Shown: positions 1 through 5,190, counted from the first letter of the stretch. The stretch is DNA of 6,388 bases from Polynucleobacter sp. (GCA_023253245.1 JALRHB010000077.1:1-6388); one strand, 5' to 3'. Made by a program: numbers and translations. The notes: generated by a model from the sequence alone, not told the origin.

Positions 1-1131
1 AAAACGATCACGGTACTCACCTTCGAGAGCATCGATGATCTGCTCATCACGCGCAGTACCTAGAGTAGCTACTACAAGAGCTTGTGTTTCACCGCGAGTA
101 AATAAAGCTGAGCCGTGTGTGCGTGGCAAGACGCCATTACGAATCTCAATTGGACGAACAGTGCGTGTATCACGACCATCAATACGTGGCTCACCATTCA
201 AAATCTGACTACGCACAATCTTTGCTTCGATTTCAAACATGATGTCGCTCACAGCAACAGCATCAACTTCCCCTTCTTCAGATAACTTATCCAATACTTG
301 CTTGGAAATTTCTTTGAGCTTATCTGAACGAGCCCCTTTTTGACGAATTTGATAGGCCTCACGCAATGGCGCTTCTGCCAAAGCAGTAACCTTGGCAATG
401 AATGGCTCGTCTTTAGGTGCTGCAGTCCAATCCCACTCTGGCTTGCCAGCTTCGCGAACCAAATCATTGATAGCATTGATAGCGGTCTGCATTTGCTCAT
501 GACCATATACAACTGCACCCAACATCACTTCTTCAGAGAGCTGATTAGCCTCAGACTCAACCATCAACACTGCAGCTTGTGTACCAGCCACAATCAAATC
601 CATCTCACTAGTAGCCTGCTCAGTGCGAGTTGGGTTTAAGAGATACTGGCCATTAGCGTAACCAACGCGGGCCGCGCCAACAGGACCAGCAAATGGAATA
701 CCAGAAACAGCCAAGGCAGCGGAAGCAGCAATCATTGCAGGAATATCAGCAGGCACATCAGGGTTGATAGACAGCACATGAACCACAACCTGAACTTCAT
801 TCAAGAAGCCCTCTGGAAATAAAGGACGAAGTGGACGATCAATTAAGCGAGAGATTAAAGTTTCGCTTTCAGATGGACGACCTTCGCGACGAAAGAAGCC
901 ACCAGGAATTTTTCCCGCAGCATAGGTTTTTTCTAAATAGTCAACGGTGAGCGGGAAAAAGGATTGGCCTGGCTTTGCGGACTTAGACGCAACAACTGTA
1001 CCCATTACTACTGTGTCATCTACGTTAACGATAACGGCACCACCAGCTTGACGAGCAATCTCGCCAGTTTCCATTGTTACTTGATGATTGCCCCATTGAA
1101 AACTTTTTACTGCTTTTTTAAACATTGTCAT
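1..1131 (-). CDS. pnp: Polynucleotide phosphorylase (PNPase), N-terminal 377 residues, cut by the left window edge
   Basis: PNPase is a trimeric 3'-5' exoribonuclease that degrades RNA with phosphate and releases nucleoside diphosphates. It often works within the RNA degradosome. The reading frame is open from the start at 1131 to base 1 with no stop. The N-terminus reads MTMFKKAVKSFQWG, then a first RNase PH-like core with the RNA-contacting FFRREGRPSESETL stretch near residues 80-95 and DRPLRPLFP just after. An alpha-helical linker follows. The second RNase PH core opens with NGEPRIDGRD and THGSALFTRGETQ, and the visible part ends at GEYRDRF. PNPases are usually about 700 residues, so roughly half is present and the catalytic C-terminal core, KH and S1 domains lie outside. 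The ATG at 1131 is preferred over the in-frame ATG at 1125 because GGAGAAG (1144..1138) ends 6 bases upstream of it and related proteins start M-S/T-M-F. It follows rpsO but is separated from it by a terminator and a structured leader. Confidence 0.97.
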   Translation of the reverse strand, partial: MTMFKKAVKSFQWGNHQVTMETGEIARQAGGAVIVNVDDTVVMGTVVASKSAKPGQSFFPLTVDYLEKTYAAGKIPGGFFRREGRPSESETLISRLIDRPLRPLFPEGFLNEVQVVVHVLSINPDVPADIPAMIAASAALAVSGIPFAGPVGAARVGYANGQYLLNPTRTEQATSEMDLIVAGTQAAVLMVESEANQLSEEVMLGAVVYGHEQMQTAINAINDLVREAGKPEWDWTAAPKDEPFIAKVTALAEAPLREAYQIRQKGARSDKLKEISKQVLDKLSEEGEVDAVAVSDIMFEIEAKIVRSQILNGEPRIDGRDTRTVRPIEIRNGVLPRTHGSALFTRGETQALVVATLGTARDEQIIDALEGEYRDRF

Positions 1132-1137
1132 TCTGAT

Positions 1138-1144
1138 CTTCTCC
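1138..1144 (-). promoter_or_regulatory. Ribosome binding site of pnp
   Basis: GGAGAAG on the minus strand, 6 bases before the ATG at 1131 and 12 before the next in-frame ATG at 1125. This spacing decides for the upstream start. Confidence 0.75.
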
Positions 1145-1170
1145 AAATTGTTCACACAAAACCCACATGG

Positions 1171-1212
1171 GTGTTGCGCATGTCGTGGGATAAAGCAGTG
1201 TCACGACAACAC
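1171..1212 (-). promoter_or_regulatory. Stem-loop in the pnp mRNA leader, proximal to the start
   Basis: In the minus-strand RNA, GTGTTG (1212..1207) can pair with CAACAC (1176..1171). Directly inside it, TCGTG (1206..1202) pairs with CACGA (1187..1183). This gives an 11-bp helix interrupted by one 6-base bulge (1182..1177). An alternative register pairs TGTCGTG (1208..1202) with CACGACA (1187..1181), and a competing small hairpin pairs CAGTGT (1214..1209) with ACACTG (1201..1196). The element lies about 27 bases upstream of the pnp ribosome binding site. In enterobacteria a leader stem of pnp is cut by RNase III and then attacked by PNPase, giving autoregulation. Position and shape fit that scheme, but function here is inferred. 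Confidence 0.45.
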
Positions 1213-1233
1213 TGGAGCGATTTAAGACTAAAA

Positions 1234-1298
1234 GGGATGCCATTCCAGGGAGGCACTAGGTTCATCAACCCAGAAACTCATTGGAATGACACGATCCC
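1234..1298 (-). promoter_or_regulatory. Long imperfect stem in the distal pnp leader
   Basis: In the minus-strand RNA, ATCCC-like outer arms (1298..1294 with 1238..1234) and a perfect 7-bp inner helix (CATTCCA 1288..1282 with TGGAATG 1247..1241) are separated by a 5x2 internal loop. The enclosed loop holds a further 4-bp hairpin (GGTT 1270..1267 with AACC 1262..1259, four-base loop). It starts about 25 bases after the rpsO terminator's U-tract and fills most of the rest of the rpsO-pnp gap. It could be a second RNase III target or a stabilising 5' structure. I found no convincing sigma-70 promoter between 1324 and 1298, so where pnp-specific transcription starts is unknown. Confidence 0.4.
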
Positions 1299-1323
1299 CT
1301 ACACAAATAATCTTGAAGCGCTC

Positions 1324-1385
1324 AAAAAACATGCCATCTACTTAAGACTGGTTCAATTACGAAACAACCCTAAGAAAGATGGCAT
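1324..1385 (-). terminator. Rho-independent terminator after rpsO
   Basis: On the minus strand ATGCCATCT (1385..1377) pairs perfectly with AGATGGCAT (1339..1331). The helix continues through a small internal loop with CTTA (1374..1371)/TAAG (1344..1341) and GGTT (1369..1366)/AACC (1353..1350). The base of the stem is followed by G and six T (1329..1324). The structure begins 17 bases after the rpsO stop codon. A terminator between rpsO and pnp that lets some transcripts pass is the arrangement known from Escherichia coli. Here it probably lowers, but need not abolish, pnp expression from the rpsO promoter. Confidence 0.85.
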
Positions 1386-1402
1386 TACATTACCGATAAG
1401 AA

Positions 1403-1672
1403 TTACTTACGGAGACCTAATTTCTCGATCAATGCGCGATAGCGACCCAAATCCTTGCCTTTAAGGTAATCCAAAAGGCGGCGACGGCGTGAAACCATCT
1501 TCAACAAACCACGACGGCTGTGATGGTCTTTAGCGTTAGCTTTGAAATGGGGGGTTAATTCATTAATACGAGCTGTTAGCAAAGAAACCTGAACTTCAGG
1601 GCTACCAGTATCGTTTGCGCTGCGCGCGTTCTCTTTGACGATTTCCGCCGTCTTAATATCAGCAACTGCCAT
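1403..1672 (-). CDS. rpsO: 30S ribosomal protein S15
   Basis: S15 is a primary 16S rRNA-binding protein of the small subunit platform and takes part in an intersubunit bridge. The 89-residue length equals that of the classical bacterial S15. The family signature is clear: LTPHFKANAKDHHSRRGLL at about residues 39-57, followed by VSRRRRLLDYLKG, with the rRNA-contacting His-Ser-Arg-Arg inside it. The N-terminus (MAVADIKTAEIV) and C-terminus (EKLGLRK) are also typical. The ATG at 1672 has AAGGAG (1685..1680) 7 bases upstream. The gene has its own likely promoter near 1780 and its own terminator (1385..1324), so it is probably transcribed mainly as a single gene, with read-through into pnp. S15 represses its own mRNA translation in several bacteria. 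The leader here has alternative hairpins that could serve that purpose, but this is inference. Confidence 0.98.
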   Translation of the reverse strand: MAVADIKTAEIVKENARSANDTGSPEVQVSLLTARINELTPHFKANAKDHHSRRGLLKMVSRRRRLLDYLKGKDLGRYRALIEKLGLRK

Positions 1673-1745
1673 TTTTATACTCCTTACTTGCGAACACTTG
1701 AGCTTTCACCCACATTGTGTCGTGCACTTATTAAACAAATAAAAC

Positions 1746-1770
1746 AAAAAAGCTTTAAAAATCAAAGCTC
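1746..1770 (-). promoter_or_regulatory. Terminator-like hairpin in the rpsO leader with an alternative partner
   Basis: On the minus strand AGCTTT (1769..1764) pairs with AAAGCT (1756..1751) across a 7-base loop and is followed by a T-tract reaching 1746. It resembles a weak, AT-rich intrinsic terminator placed directly after the presumed start of rpsO transcription. The same upstream arm, as GAGCTTT (1770..1764), can instead pair over 7 bp with AAAGCTC (1706..1700), which lies 14 bases from the ribosome binding site. The two pairings exclude each other. Function is inferred; it may also simply end minus-strand transcription that crosses the neighbouring gene. Confidence 0.35.
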
Positions 1771-1774
1771 TCGA

Positions 1775-1783
1775 ATTGTAGCA
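1775..1783 (-). promoter_or_regulatory. Extended -10 promoter of rpsO
   Basis: TGCTACAAT on the minus strand fits the extended -10 consensus TGnTATAAT with one mismatch. No good -35 hexamer is found at 16-18 bases, which extended -10 promoters tolerate. Transcription would start near 1768 and give a leader of about 95 bases before rpsO. A perfect 6-bp inverted repeat (1767-1772 and 1786-1791) brackets the site. Confidence 0.5.
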
Positions 1784-1831
1784 GAGAGAGCCCTCAAAAT
1801 CAGGCCTAAGCGTAAGGAACTTGCTATGCTC

Positions 1832-1861
1832 TTGGAAAAGATGAGTTGGTCATTATATAAA
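1832..1861 (+). promoter_or_regulatory. Putative promoter of the SYLF-domain gene
   Basis: TTGGAA (1832-1837) is followed after 16 bases by TATATA (1854-1859), or after 18 bases by TATAAA (1856-1861). It would give a very short leader of about 15-20 bases before the ATG at 1884. It diverges from the rpsO promoter about 50 bases away, so the two may affect each other. Confidence 0.4.
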
Positions 1862-1883
1862 AATCCAAATAAATCAATTACTT

Positions 1884-2483
1884 ATGAAAATAAATACCCT
1901 CACTCAAACAATTTTTGCCCTCATTCTTGGGACTTTTTGCTTACATGGCACAGCGTTTGGCCAGCTTTCGTCATTTTTTGGGGGTGACAAAACTGTAGCT
2001 CAGCAACGCGATGACATCCTCAAAGCTAGCAATGACACCTTAAAAGCGCTTTATCAAATCCAGCCAAAAGCCAAAGAGCTAATCGATAAATCGTTTGGCT
2101 ATGCGACCTTTAGCAACTTTGGGATGAAAATCTTAATTGCCGGGGGCGGCACAGGAAGCGGGGTTGTAATTCAAAAAGATGCCAAGCCCATTTATATGAA
2201 TATGGCTGAGGTACAGGCTGGTCTTGGAATCGGAATTAAATCTTTTCAAAATATCTTTGTTTTTCAAACAAAGGGCGCACTCAATGATTTTGTAAACTCC
2301 GGCTGGACATTTGGGGGGCAAATGACTGCCGCAGCCAAATATGAGTCAGATGGTGGCGCTTATCAAGATGCCACTGTAGTCGCGCCTGGTGTACTGATGT
2401 ACCAGCTCACAGACTCAGGACTGGCTGCAGAAATCACCGGTAAAGGCACTAAGTACTATAAAAATACCGACCTTAATAAATAA
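1884..2483 (+). CDS. Exported SYLF-domain (YSC84-type) putative lipid-binding protein
   Basis: This encodes 199 residues. The N-terminus (MKINTLTQTIFALILGTFC) has a basic residue and a hydrophobic core, and a Sec signal peptidase I site is likely after TAFG at about residue 26, leaving a periplasmic protein of about 173 residues. The cysteine at 19 is preceded by Thr-Phe, not a lipobox, so a lipoprotein is unlikely. The mature part opens with a short helical segment (QRDDILKASNDTLKALYQ). It then carries the family pattern: AKELIDKSFGYATFSNFG, the glycine-rich GGGTGSGVVI, the MAEVQAGLGIGIKSFQNIFVF strand region, and GWTFGGQMTAAAKYE. SYLF domains bind phosphoinositides or other lipids in eukaryotes. 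The role of the bacterial exported members is poorly known, and none should be assumed here. No Shine-Dalgarno sequence precedes the ATG, but the signal peptide supports this start. It is the only plus-strand gene, convergent with leuA and divergent from rpsO. Confidence 0.85.
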   Translation: MKINTLTQTIFALILGTFCLHGTAFGQLSSFFGGDKTVAQQRDDILKASNDTLKALYQIQPKAKELIDKSFGYATFSNFGMKILIAGGGTGSGVVIQKDAKPIYMNMAEVQAGLGIGIKSFQNIFVFQTKGALNDFVNSGWTFGGQMTAAAKYESDGGAYQDATVVAPGVLMYQLTDSGLAAEITGKGTKYYKNTDLNK

Positions 2484-2493
2484 AGTCGGTATT
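2460..2493 (-). terminator. Rho-independent terminator of leuA, overlapping the end of the convergent gene
   Basis: On the minus strand AATACCGAC (2493..2485) pairs perfectly with GTCGGTATT (2471..2463) around a 13-base loop, and five T follow the GC-rich part (2464..2460). It lies 16 bases after the leuA stop. In the plus direction the same hairpin has no T-tract, so it would terminate the SYLF gene poorly. That gene's stop codon (2481-2483) sits in the loop and its last codons form one arm. Confidence 0.8.
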
Positions 2494-2509
2494 AGAGTGG
2501 CCTCTTAAT

Positions 2510-4057
2510 TTAAGGTGTCATCTGCGCATTAAGCTTGACTTGATTTGGGTCATGTAATTTATTCAATGCTGACAAGTAAGCCTTGGCCGAAGCCGCAATG
2601 ATATCTGGATCAGTCCCTACACCATTGACAATACGCCCACCTTTAGACAAGCGCACAGTCACCTCACCCTGAGATTGTGTGCCTGAGGTAATAGCATTCA
2701 CCGAATAAAGCAATTGCTCTGCCCCACTCTTCACAATCTCTTCAATCGCGTTCAAGCTAGCATCAACGGGGCCATTACCCTCGGCCTCAGAACTTGCTTC
2801 CTTATTGCCCACCTTAAAAGTAACCTTTGATCTTGGGCGCTCACCCGTTTCTGAATGCTGACTCAAAGAAATGAATTTATAAAACTCGCCGTCCTCAGCA
2901 GCAGCCGAATCAGACATGATGGCAATAATATCTTCATCAAAAATTTCTGCCTTTTGATCAGCCAAGGCTTTAAAGCGAACAAACGCTTCATTTAAGTCTT
3001 GTTCAGCCTCAATAGCGATCCCCAATTCTTGAAGACGTTGCTTAAACGCATTACGGCCAGACAACTTGCCAAGCACAATCTTATTAGCAGACCAACCCAC
3101 ATCTTCAGCACGCATGATTTCATAGGTATCGCGGTTTTTCAGAATACCATCTTGATGAATGCCAGAGGTATGGGCAAAAGCATTTGCACCAACCACCGCT
3201 TTATTAGGCTGCACTACAAACCCAGTAATTTGGGACACCAACTTAGAAGCTGGAACAATTTGAGTCGCATCAATACCGCAGACCATATCAAAATAATCCT
3301 TGCGAGTGCGCAATGACATCACGATTTCTTCCAATGCAGTATTGCCAGCACGCTCTCCCAAGCCGTTAATCGTGCACTCAATTTGACGCGCACCACCAAT
3401 CTTCACCCCAGCCAATGAGTTAGCTACAGCCATTCCTAAGTCATTATGGCAATGCACTGACCACACAGCCTTATCTGAATTAGGAACACGTGTACGCAAA
3501 GTTTTAATAAACTCGCCGTACAACTCTGGGGTCGCATAACCTACCGTATCGGGAATATTAATTGTTGAAGCGCCTTCATTAATTACTGCCTCACATACCC
3601 TGCACAAGAAATCCATTTCAGAGCGATATCCATCCTCTGCTGAAAACTCAATATCTTCTGCTAAGTTTCTAGCAAACCGAATAGAGCGTTTTGCTTGCTC
3701 CAAAACTTCTTCTGGGGACATGCGTAACTTCACCGCCATATGCAAAGGACTGGTTGCTAAAAAAGCATGAATGCGTTTGGCATTGGCTGCTTTTAAAGCA
3801 TCGGCAGCACGGCTAATATCCTTATCATTCGCACGCGCAAGCGAACAAACAACAGCATCTTTCACGGCTGCAGCTACAGCAGAGATTGCCTGGAAATCTC
3901 CCTCAGAGCTGGCAGCAAATCCAGCCTCAATAACATCAACCTTAAGGCGCTCCAATTGACGTGCAATGCGCACCTTCTCATCCTTGGTCATAGATGCACC
4001 TGGAGACTGCTCTCCATCCCTCAAGGTGGTATCAAAAATGATTACTTTGTCGCTCAT
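2510..4057 (-). CDS. leuA: 2-isopropylmalate synthase
   Basis: LeuA condenses acetyl-CoA with 2-oxoisovalerate to 2-isopropylmalate, the first committed and leucine-inhibited step of leucine synthesis. The protein has 515 residues, normal for the class. The catalytic TIM barrel starts with FDTTLRDGEQSPG (residues 8-20, metal ligand D14). HCHNDLGMA (202-210) supplies two metal-binding histidines, and NGLGERAGN (231-239) closes the metal and acetyl-CoA site. AHTSGIHQDG follows in the linker region. The C-terminal part, from about residue 390, is the regulatory LeuA dimerisation domain, with GNGPVDASLNAIE and the GVGTDPDIIAASAKAYLSALN block near the end. The ATG at 4057 is chosen because GGAG (4068..4065) lies 7 bases upstream and MSDKVIIFDTTLRDG matches family N-termini. 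The frame stays open upstream to a TTG at 4144, but that would start inside the attenuator hairpin. Expression is probably controlled by the leucine attenuator upstream and by leucine feedback on the enzyme. Confidence 0.97.
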   Translation of the reverse strand: MSDKVIIFDTTLRDGEQSPGASMTKDEKVRIARQLERLKVDVIEAGFAASSEGDFQAISAVAAAVKDAVVCSLARANDKDISRAADALKAANAKRIHAFLATSPLHMAVKLRMSPEEVLEQAKRSIRFARNLAEDIEFSAEDGYRSEMDFLCRVCEAVINEGASTINIPDTVGYATPELYGEFIKTLRTRVPNSDKAVWSVHCHNDLGMAVANSLAGVKIGGARQIECTINGLGERAGNTALEEIVMSLRTRKDYFDMVCGIDATQIVPASKLVSQITGFVVQPNKAVVGANAFAHTSGIHQDGILKNRDTYEIMRAEDVGWSANKIVLGKLSGRNAFKQRLQELGIAIEAEQDLNEAFVRFKALADQKAEIFDEDIIAIMSDSAAAEDGEFYKFISLSQHSETGERPRSKVTFKVGNKEASSEAEGNGPVDASLNAIEEIVKSGAEQLLYSVNAITSGTQSQGEVTVRLSKGGRIVNGVGTDPDIIAASAKAYLSALNKLHDPNQVKLNAQMTP

Positions 4058-4064
4058 CACTACT

Positions 4065-4068
4065 CTCC
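4065..4068 (-). promoter_or_regulatory. Ribosome binding site fixing the leuA start
   Basis: GGAG on the minus strand, 7 bases before the ATG at 4057. No comparable site precedes the longer in-frame TTG candidate at 4144. Confidence 0.75.
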
Positions 4069-4099
4069 AGTTCAATATTGCTTCAATCTGTTTACCGCT

Positions 4100-4114
4100 A
4101 ATGTCTACGACATT
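4100..4114 (-). promoter_or_regulatory. Small hairpin between attenuator and leuA
   Basis: A perfect 6-bp inverted repeat (AATGTC/GACATT) with a three-base loop in the leuA mRNA, after the attenuator T-tract and about 30 bases before the ribosome binding site. It has no T-tract of its own, and no function can be assigned. Confidence 0.3.
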
Positions 4115-4124
4115 TACCGACCTC

Positions 4125-4154
4125 AAAAACAAAAACCCCAGCAATTTGCTGGGG
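4125..4154 (-). terminator. Attenuator terminator of the leuA leader
   Basis: On the minus strand CCCCAGCA (4154..4147) pairs perfectly with TGCTGGGG (4143..4136) over a three-base loop. TTTTTGTTTTT follows (4135..4125). This is a strong GC-rich intrinsic terminator. It lies 42 bases after the stop codon of a leucine-rich leader ORF and 67 bases before leuA, so transcription must pass it to reach leuA. A site this far from pssA could be read as that gene's plain terminator, but the leader ORF and the competing pairing point to attenuation. Confidence 0.85.
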
Positions 4155-4217
4155 CTGGTATTGGGTGGTTAATGTATTACTGCAATCTCATTAACTCAGG
4201 CCTTACCCGCCCCAAGC
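4148..4217 (-). promoter_or_regulatory. Antiterminator pairing of the leucine attenuator
   Basis: The RNA segment GCTTGGGGCGGGTA (4217..4204), inside the leader ORF, can pair with TACCAGCCCCAGC (4160..4148), which contains nearly the whole upstream arm of the terminator. The helix has 12 base pairs with one single-base bulge (4215) and one G-A mismatch (4208 with 4156). It therefore excludes the terminator. Within the enclosed loop GTTAATG (4195..4189), beginning directly after the leader stop codon, pairs with CATTAAC (4174..4168), and this small hairpin is compatible with the antiterminator. Expected logic, by analogy with known amino-acid attenuators: a ribosome stalled on the Leu codons at 4243..4232 leaves 4217..4204 free and antitermination occurs. 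A ribosome that reaches the stop codon covers this segment and the terminator forms. Confidence 0.65.
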
Positions 4218-4273
4218 TTAAGGCTCAGTGCTAGCAGAAGAAGGCCGGTGAAGGTTGGGAAATATATCAACAT
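4196..4273 (-). CDS. leuL: Leucine-rich leader peptide of leuA (25 aa)
   Basis: A short ORF from ATG at 4273 to TGA at 4198..4196 that encodes 25 residues, 8 of them leucine. Four consecutive Leu codons (CTT CTT CTG CTA, residues 11-14) are followed by Leu at 16, 18 and 20; the core reads GLLLLALSLKLG. The start is MLIYFPTFTG. It begins 28 bases after pssA, and its stop lies 42 bases before a strong intrinsic terminator that precedes leuA. Its 3' codons overlap the antiterminator strand. This is the layout of leader peptides that sense charged tRNA-Leu through ribosome stalling. The peptide itself probably has no function after synthesis. No clear Shine-Dalgarno site is seen (an AGG lies 14 bases upstream), so translation may start on a very short or absent 5' leader. 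The symbol is used by analogy with the enterobacterial leader peptide, not by homology. Confidence 0.75.
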   Translation of the reverse strand: MLIYFPTFTGLLLLALSLKLGAGKA

Positions 4274-4279
4274 GGTTTT

Positions 4280-4285
4280 AATATA
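4280..4285 (-). promoter_or_regulatory. Possible -10 element of a leader/leuA promoter
   Basis: TATATT on the minus strand, six bases before the leader ATG at 4273. The -35 region at 17-19 bases is poor (TTAGCT at best), so this is tentative. If active, transcription would begin at or next to the leader ATG. Otherwise leuA depends on read-through from pssA, since no convincing terminator separates pssA from the leader. Confidence 0.3.
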
Positions 4286-4301
4286 ACCTAAAAATGATTT
4301 T

Positions 4302-5165
4302 TTAGCTAAAGCGGCGTCCGCTCAGACGCTCCCAAGCCCAGATAACATATCCGGATATTGAATAAATAACAAACAATCCAAATAGCGTGAGGGGCGGATT
4401 GGATGAAATCAGTACAAAAGTCAGTATCAAAAGCACCATTACCCCAAAAGGCACACGGTAGCGCACATCAAGCGCTTTACCACTGTAAAAACGGGCATTA
4501 GAAACCATCGTCAAGCCAGCATACACTGCCAAAAAGAAAGTAACCCAAGGAATGGCGCTATCTCGCACTGGAATCTTATTGTCATCGGCCAACCAGATAA
4601 AGCCTGCCATCAAAGCGCCAGCAGCTGGGCTTGGCAGGCCTTGAAAAAACTTTTTATCGATAACACCAGTATTGACATTAAAACGCGCCAAACGCAGTGC
4701 GGCACCCGCACAATAGGTAAAGGCGGCTAACCAACCTAACTTACCCAGATCCTTCAAGGCCCACTCATAAGCCACCAAAGCAGGCGCAACTCCAAAGGAA
4801 ACCATGTCGGCCAGTGAGTCATATTGTTCGCCAAAGGCACTTTGGGTATTAGTCATTCGCGCAACGCGACCATCCATTCCATCGAGCACTAGAGAAGCAA
4901 AAATTGCAATTGCAGCCACCTCAAAATGGTGATTCATAGCATTCACGATTGCAAAGAAACCGCAGAATAGAGCTGCTGTAGTAAAGGCATTCGGCAGAAG
5001 ATATATACCCTTGCTACGTTTACGTGGCTGATCCACATGCAACTCTTCGACTTCAAAATCCACTTCATCACCCAAATCTTCGGCCCACTCGTTTTGTTTA
5101 CGTCCCACACGAGAACGAAGTAAACGATTGCGATCTAGGCGACTACGACGGCGAAATGAGGTCAA
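4302..5165 (-). CDS. pssA: CDP-diacylglycerol--serine O-phosphatidyltransferase (phosphatidylserine synthase)
   Basis: This inner-membrane enzyme of the CDP-alcohol phosphatidyltransferase family transfers the phosphatidyl group from CDP-diacylglycerol to serine. The 287-residue protein carries the complete family signature, D95-x2-D98-G99-x2-A102-R103-x8-G112-x3-D116-x3-D120, at the end of its second membrane helix. The first helix begins at about residue 56 (YLLPNAFTTAALFCGFFAIV), and several further hydrophobic segments fill the C-terminal half. Before it lies an unusual charged extension of about 50 residues, strongly basic (FRRRSRLDRNR) and then acidic, which is probably cytoplasmic. The start is a TTG at 5165, supported by AAAAGG (5177..5172) 6 bases upstream. 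A GTG at codon 20 is the only near alternative, because no ATG occurs before residue 77. It starts 25 bases after psd, which uses its product, so the two are surely co-transcribed. Confidence 0.95.
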   Translation of the reverse strand: MTSFRRRSRLDRNRLLRSRVGRKQNEWAEDLGDEVDFEVEELHVDQPRKRSKGIYLLPNAFTTAALFCGFFAIVNAMNHHFEVAAIAIFASLVLDGMDGRVARMTNTQSAFGEQYDSLADMVSFGVAPALVAYEWALKDLGKLGWLAAFTYCAGAALRLARFNVNTGVIDKKFFQGLPSPAAGALMAGFIWLADDNKIPVRDSAIPWVTFFLAVYAGLTMVSNARFYSGKALDVRYRVPFGVMVLLILTFVLISSNPPLTLFGLFVIYSISGYVIWAWERLSGRRFS

Positions 5166-5171
5166 GGAAGG

Positions 5172-5177
5172 CCTTTT
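5172..5177 (-). promoter_or_regulatory. Ribosome binding site supporting the TTG start of pssA
   Basis: AAAAGG on the minus strand, 6 bases before the TTG at 5165. It is the main reason for preferring this non-ATG start. Confidence 0.6.
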
Positions 5178-5190
5178 AAATAAACGTGGA

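Noticed and set aside
249..639. ORFs on both strands inside pnp
   Set aside because: They are out of frame with the clear PNPase reading frame and have no recognisable protein features.
1299..1323. pnp-specific promoter just after the rpsO terminator
   Set aside because: TTGAGC followed by AT-rich DNA is suggestive, but no -10 hexamer lies at an acceptable spacing.
964..1464. Plus-strand ORF of 166 codons across the rpsO-pnp gap
   Set aside because: It overlaps the starts of both minus-strand neighbours and runs through the rpsO terminator and pnp leader stems. It has no ribosome binding site and resembles no known protein.
1935..1942. Cysteine 19 of the SYLF protein as a lipoprotein lipobox
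   Set aside because: The residues before it are Gly-Thr-Phe, and Phe at -1 does not fit a lipobox. A signal peptidase I site after residue 26 fits better.
4058..4144. Longer leuA starting at the TTG at 4144
   Set aside because: The extra 29 residues match no LeuA N-terminus, the TTG lies in the attenuator hairpin, and the ATG at 4057 has a good ribosome binding site.
3956..4234. Plus-strand ORFs opposite the leuA start and leader
   Set aside because: They are antisense to leuA and the attenuator, with no ribosome binding site or familiar protein sequence.
4289..4308. AT-only hairpin CTAAAAA/TTTTTAG at the end of pssA as a terminator
   Set aside because: The stem has almost no GC pairs and no T-tract follows the second arm in the minus direction.
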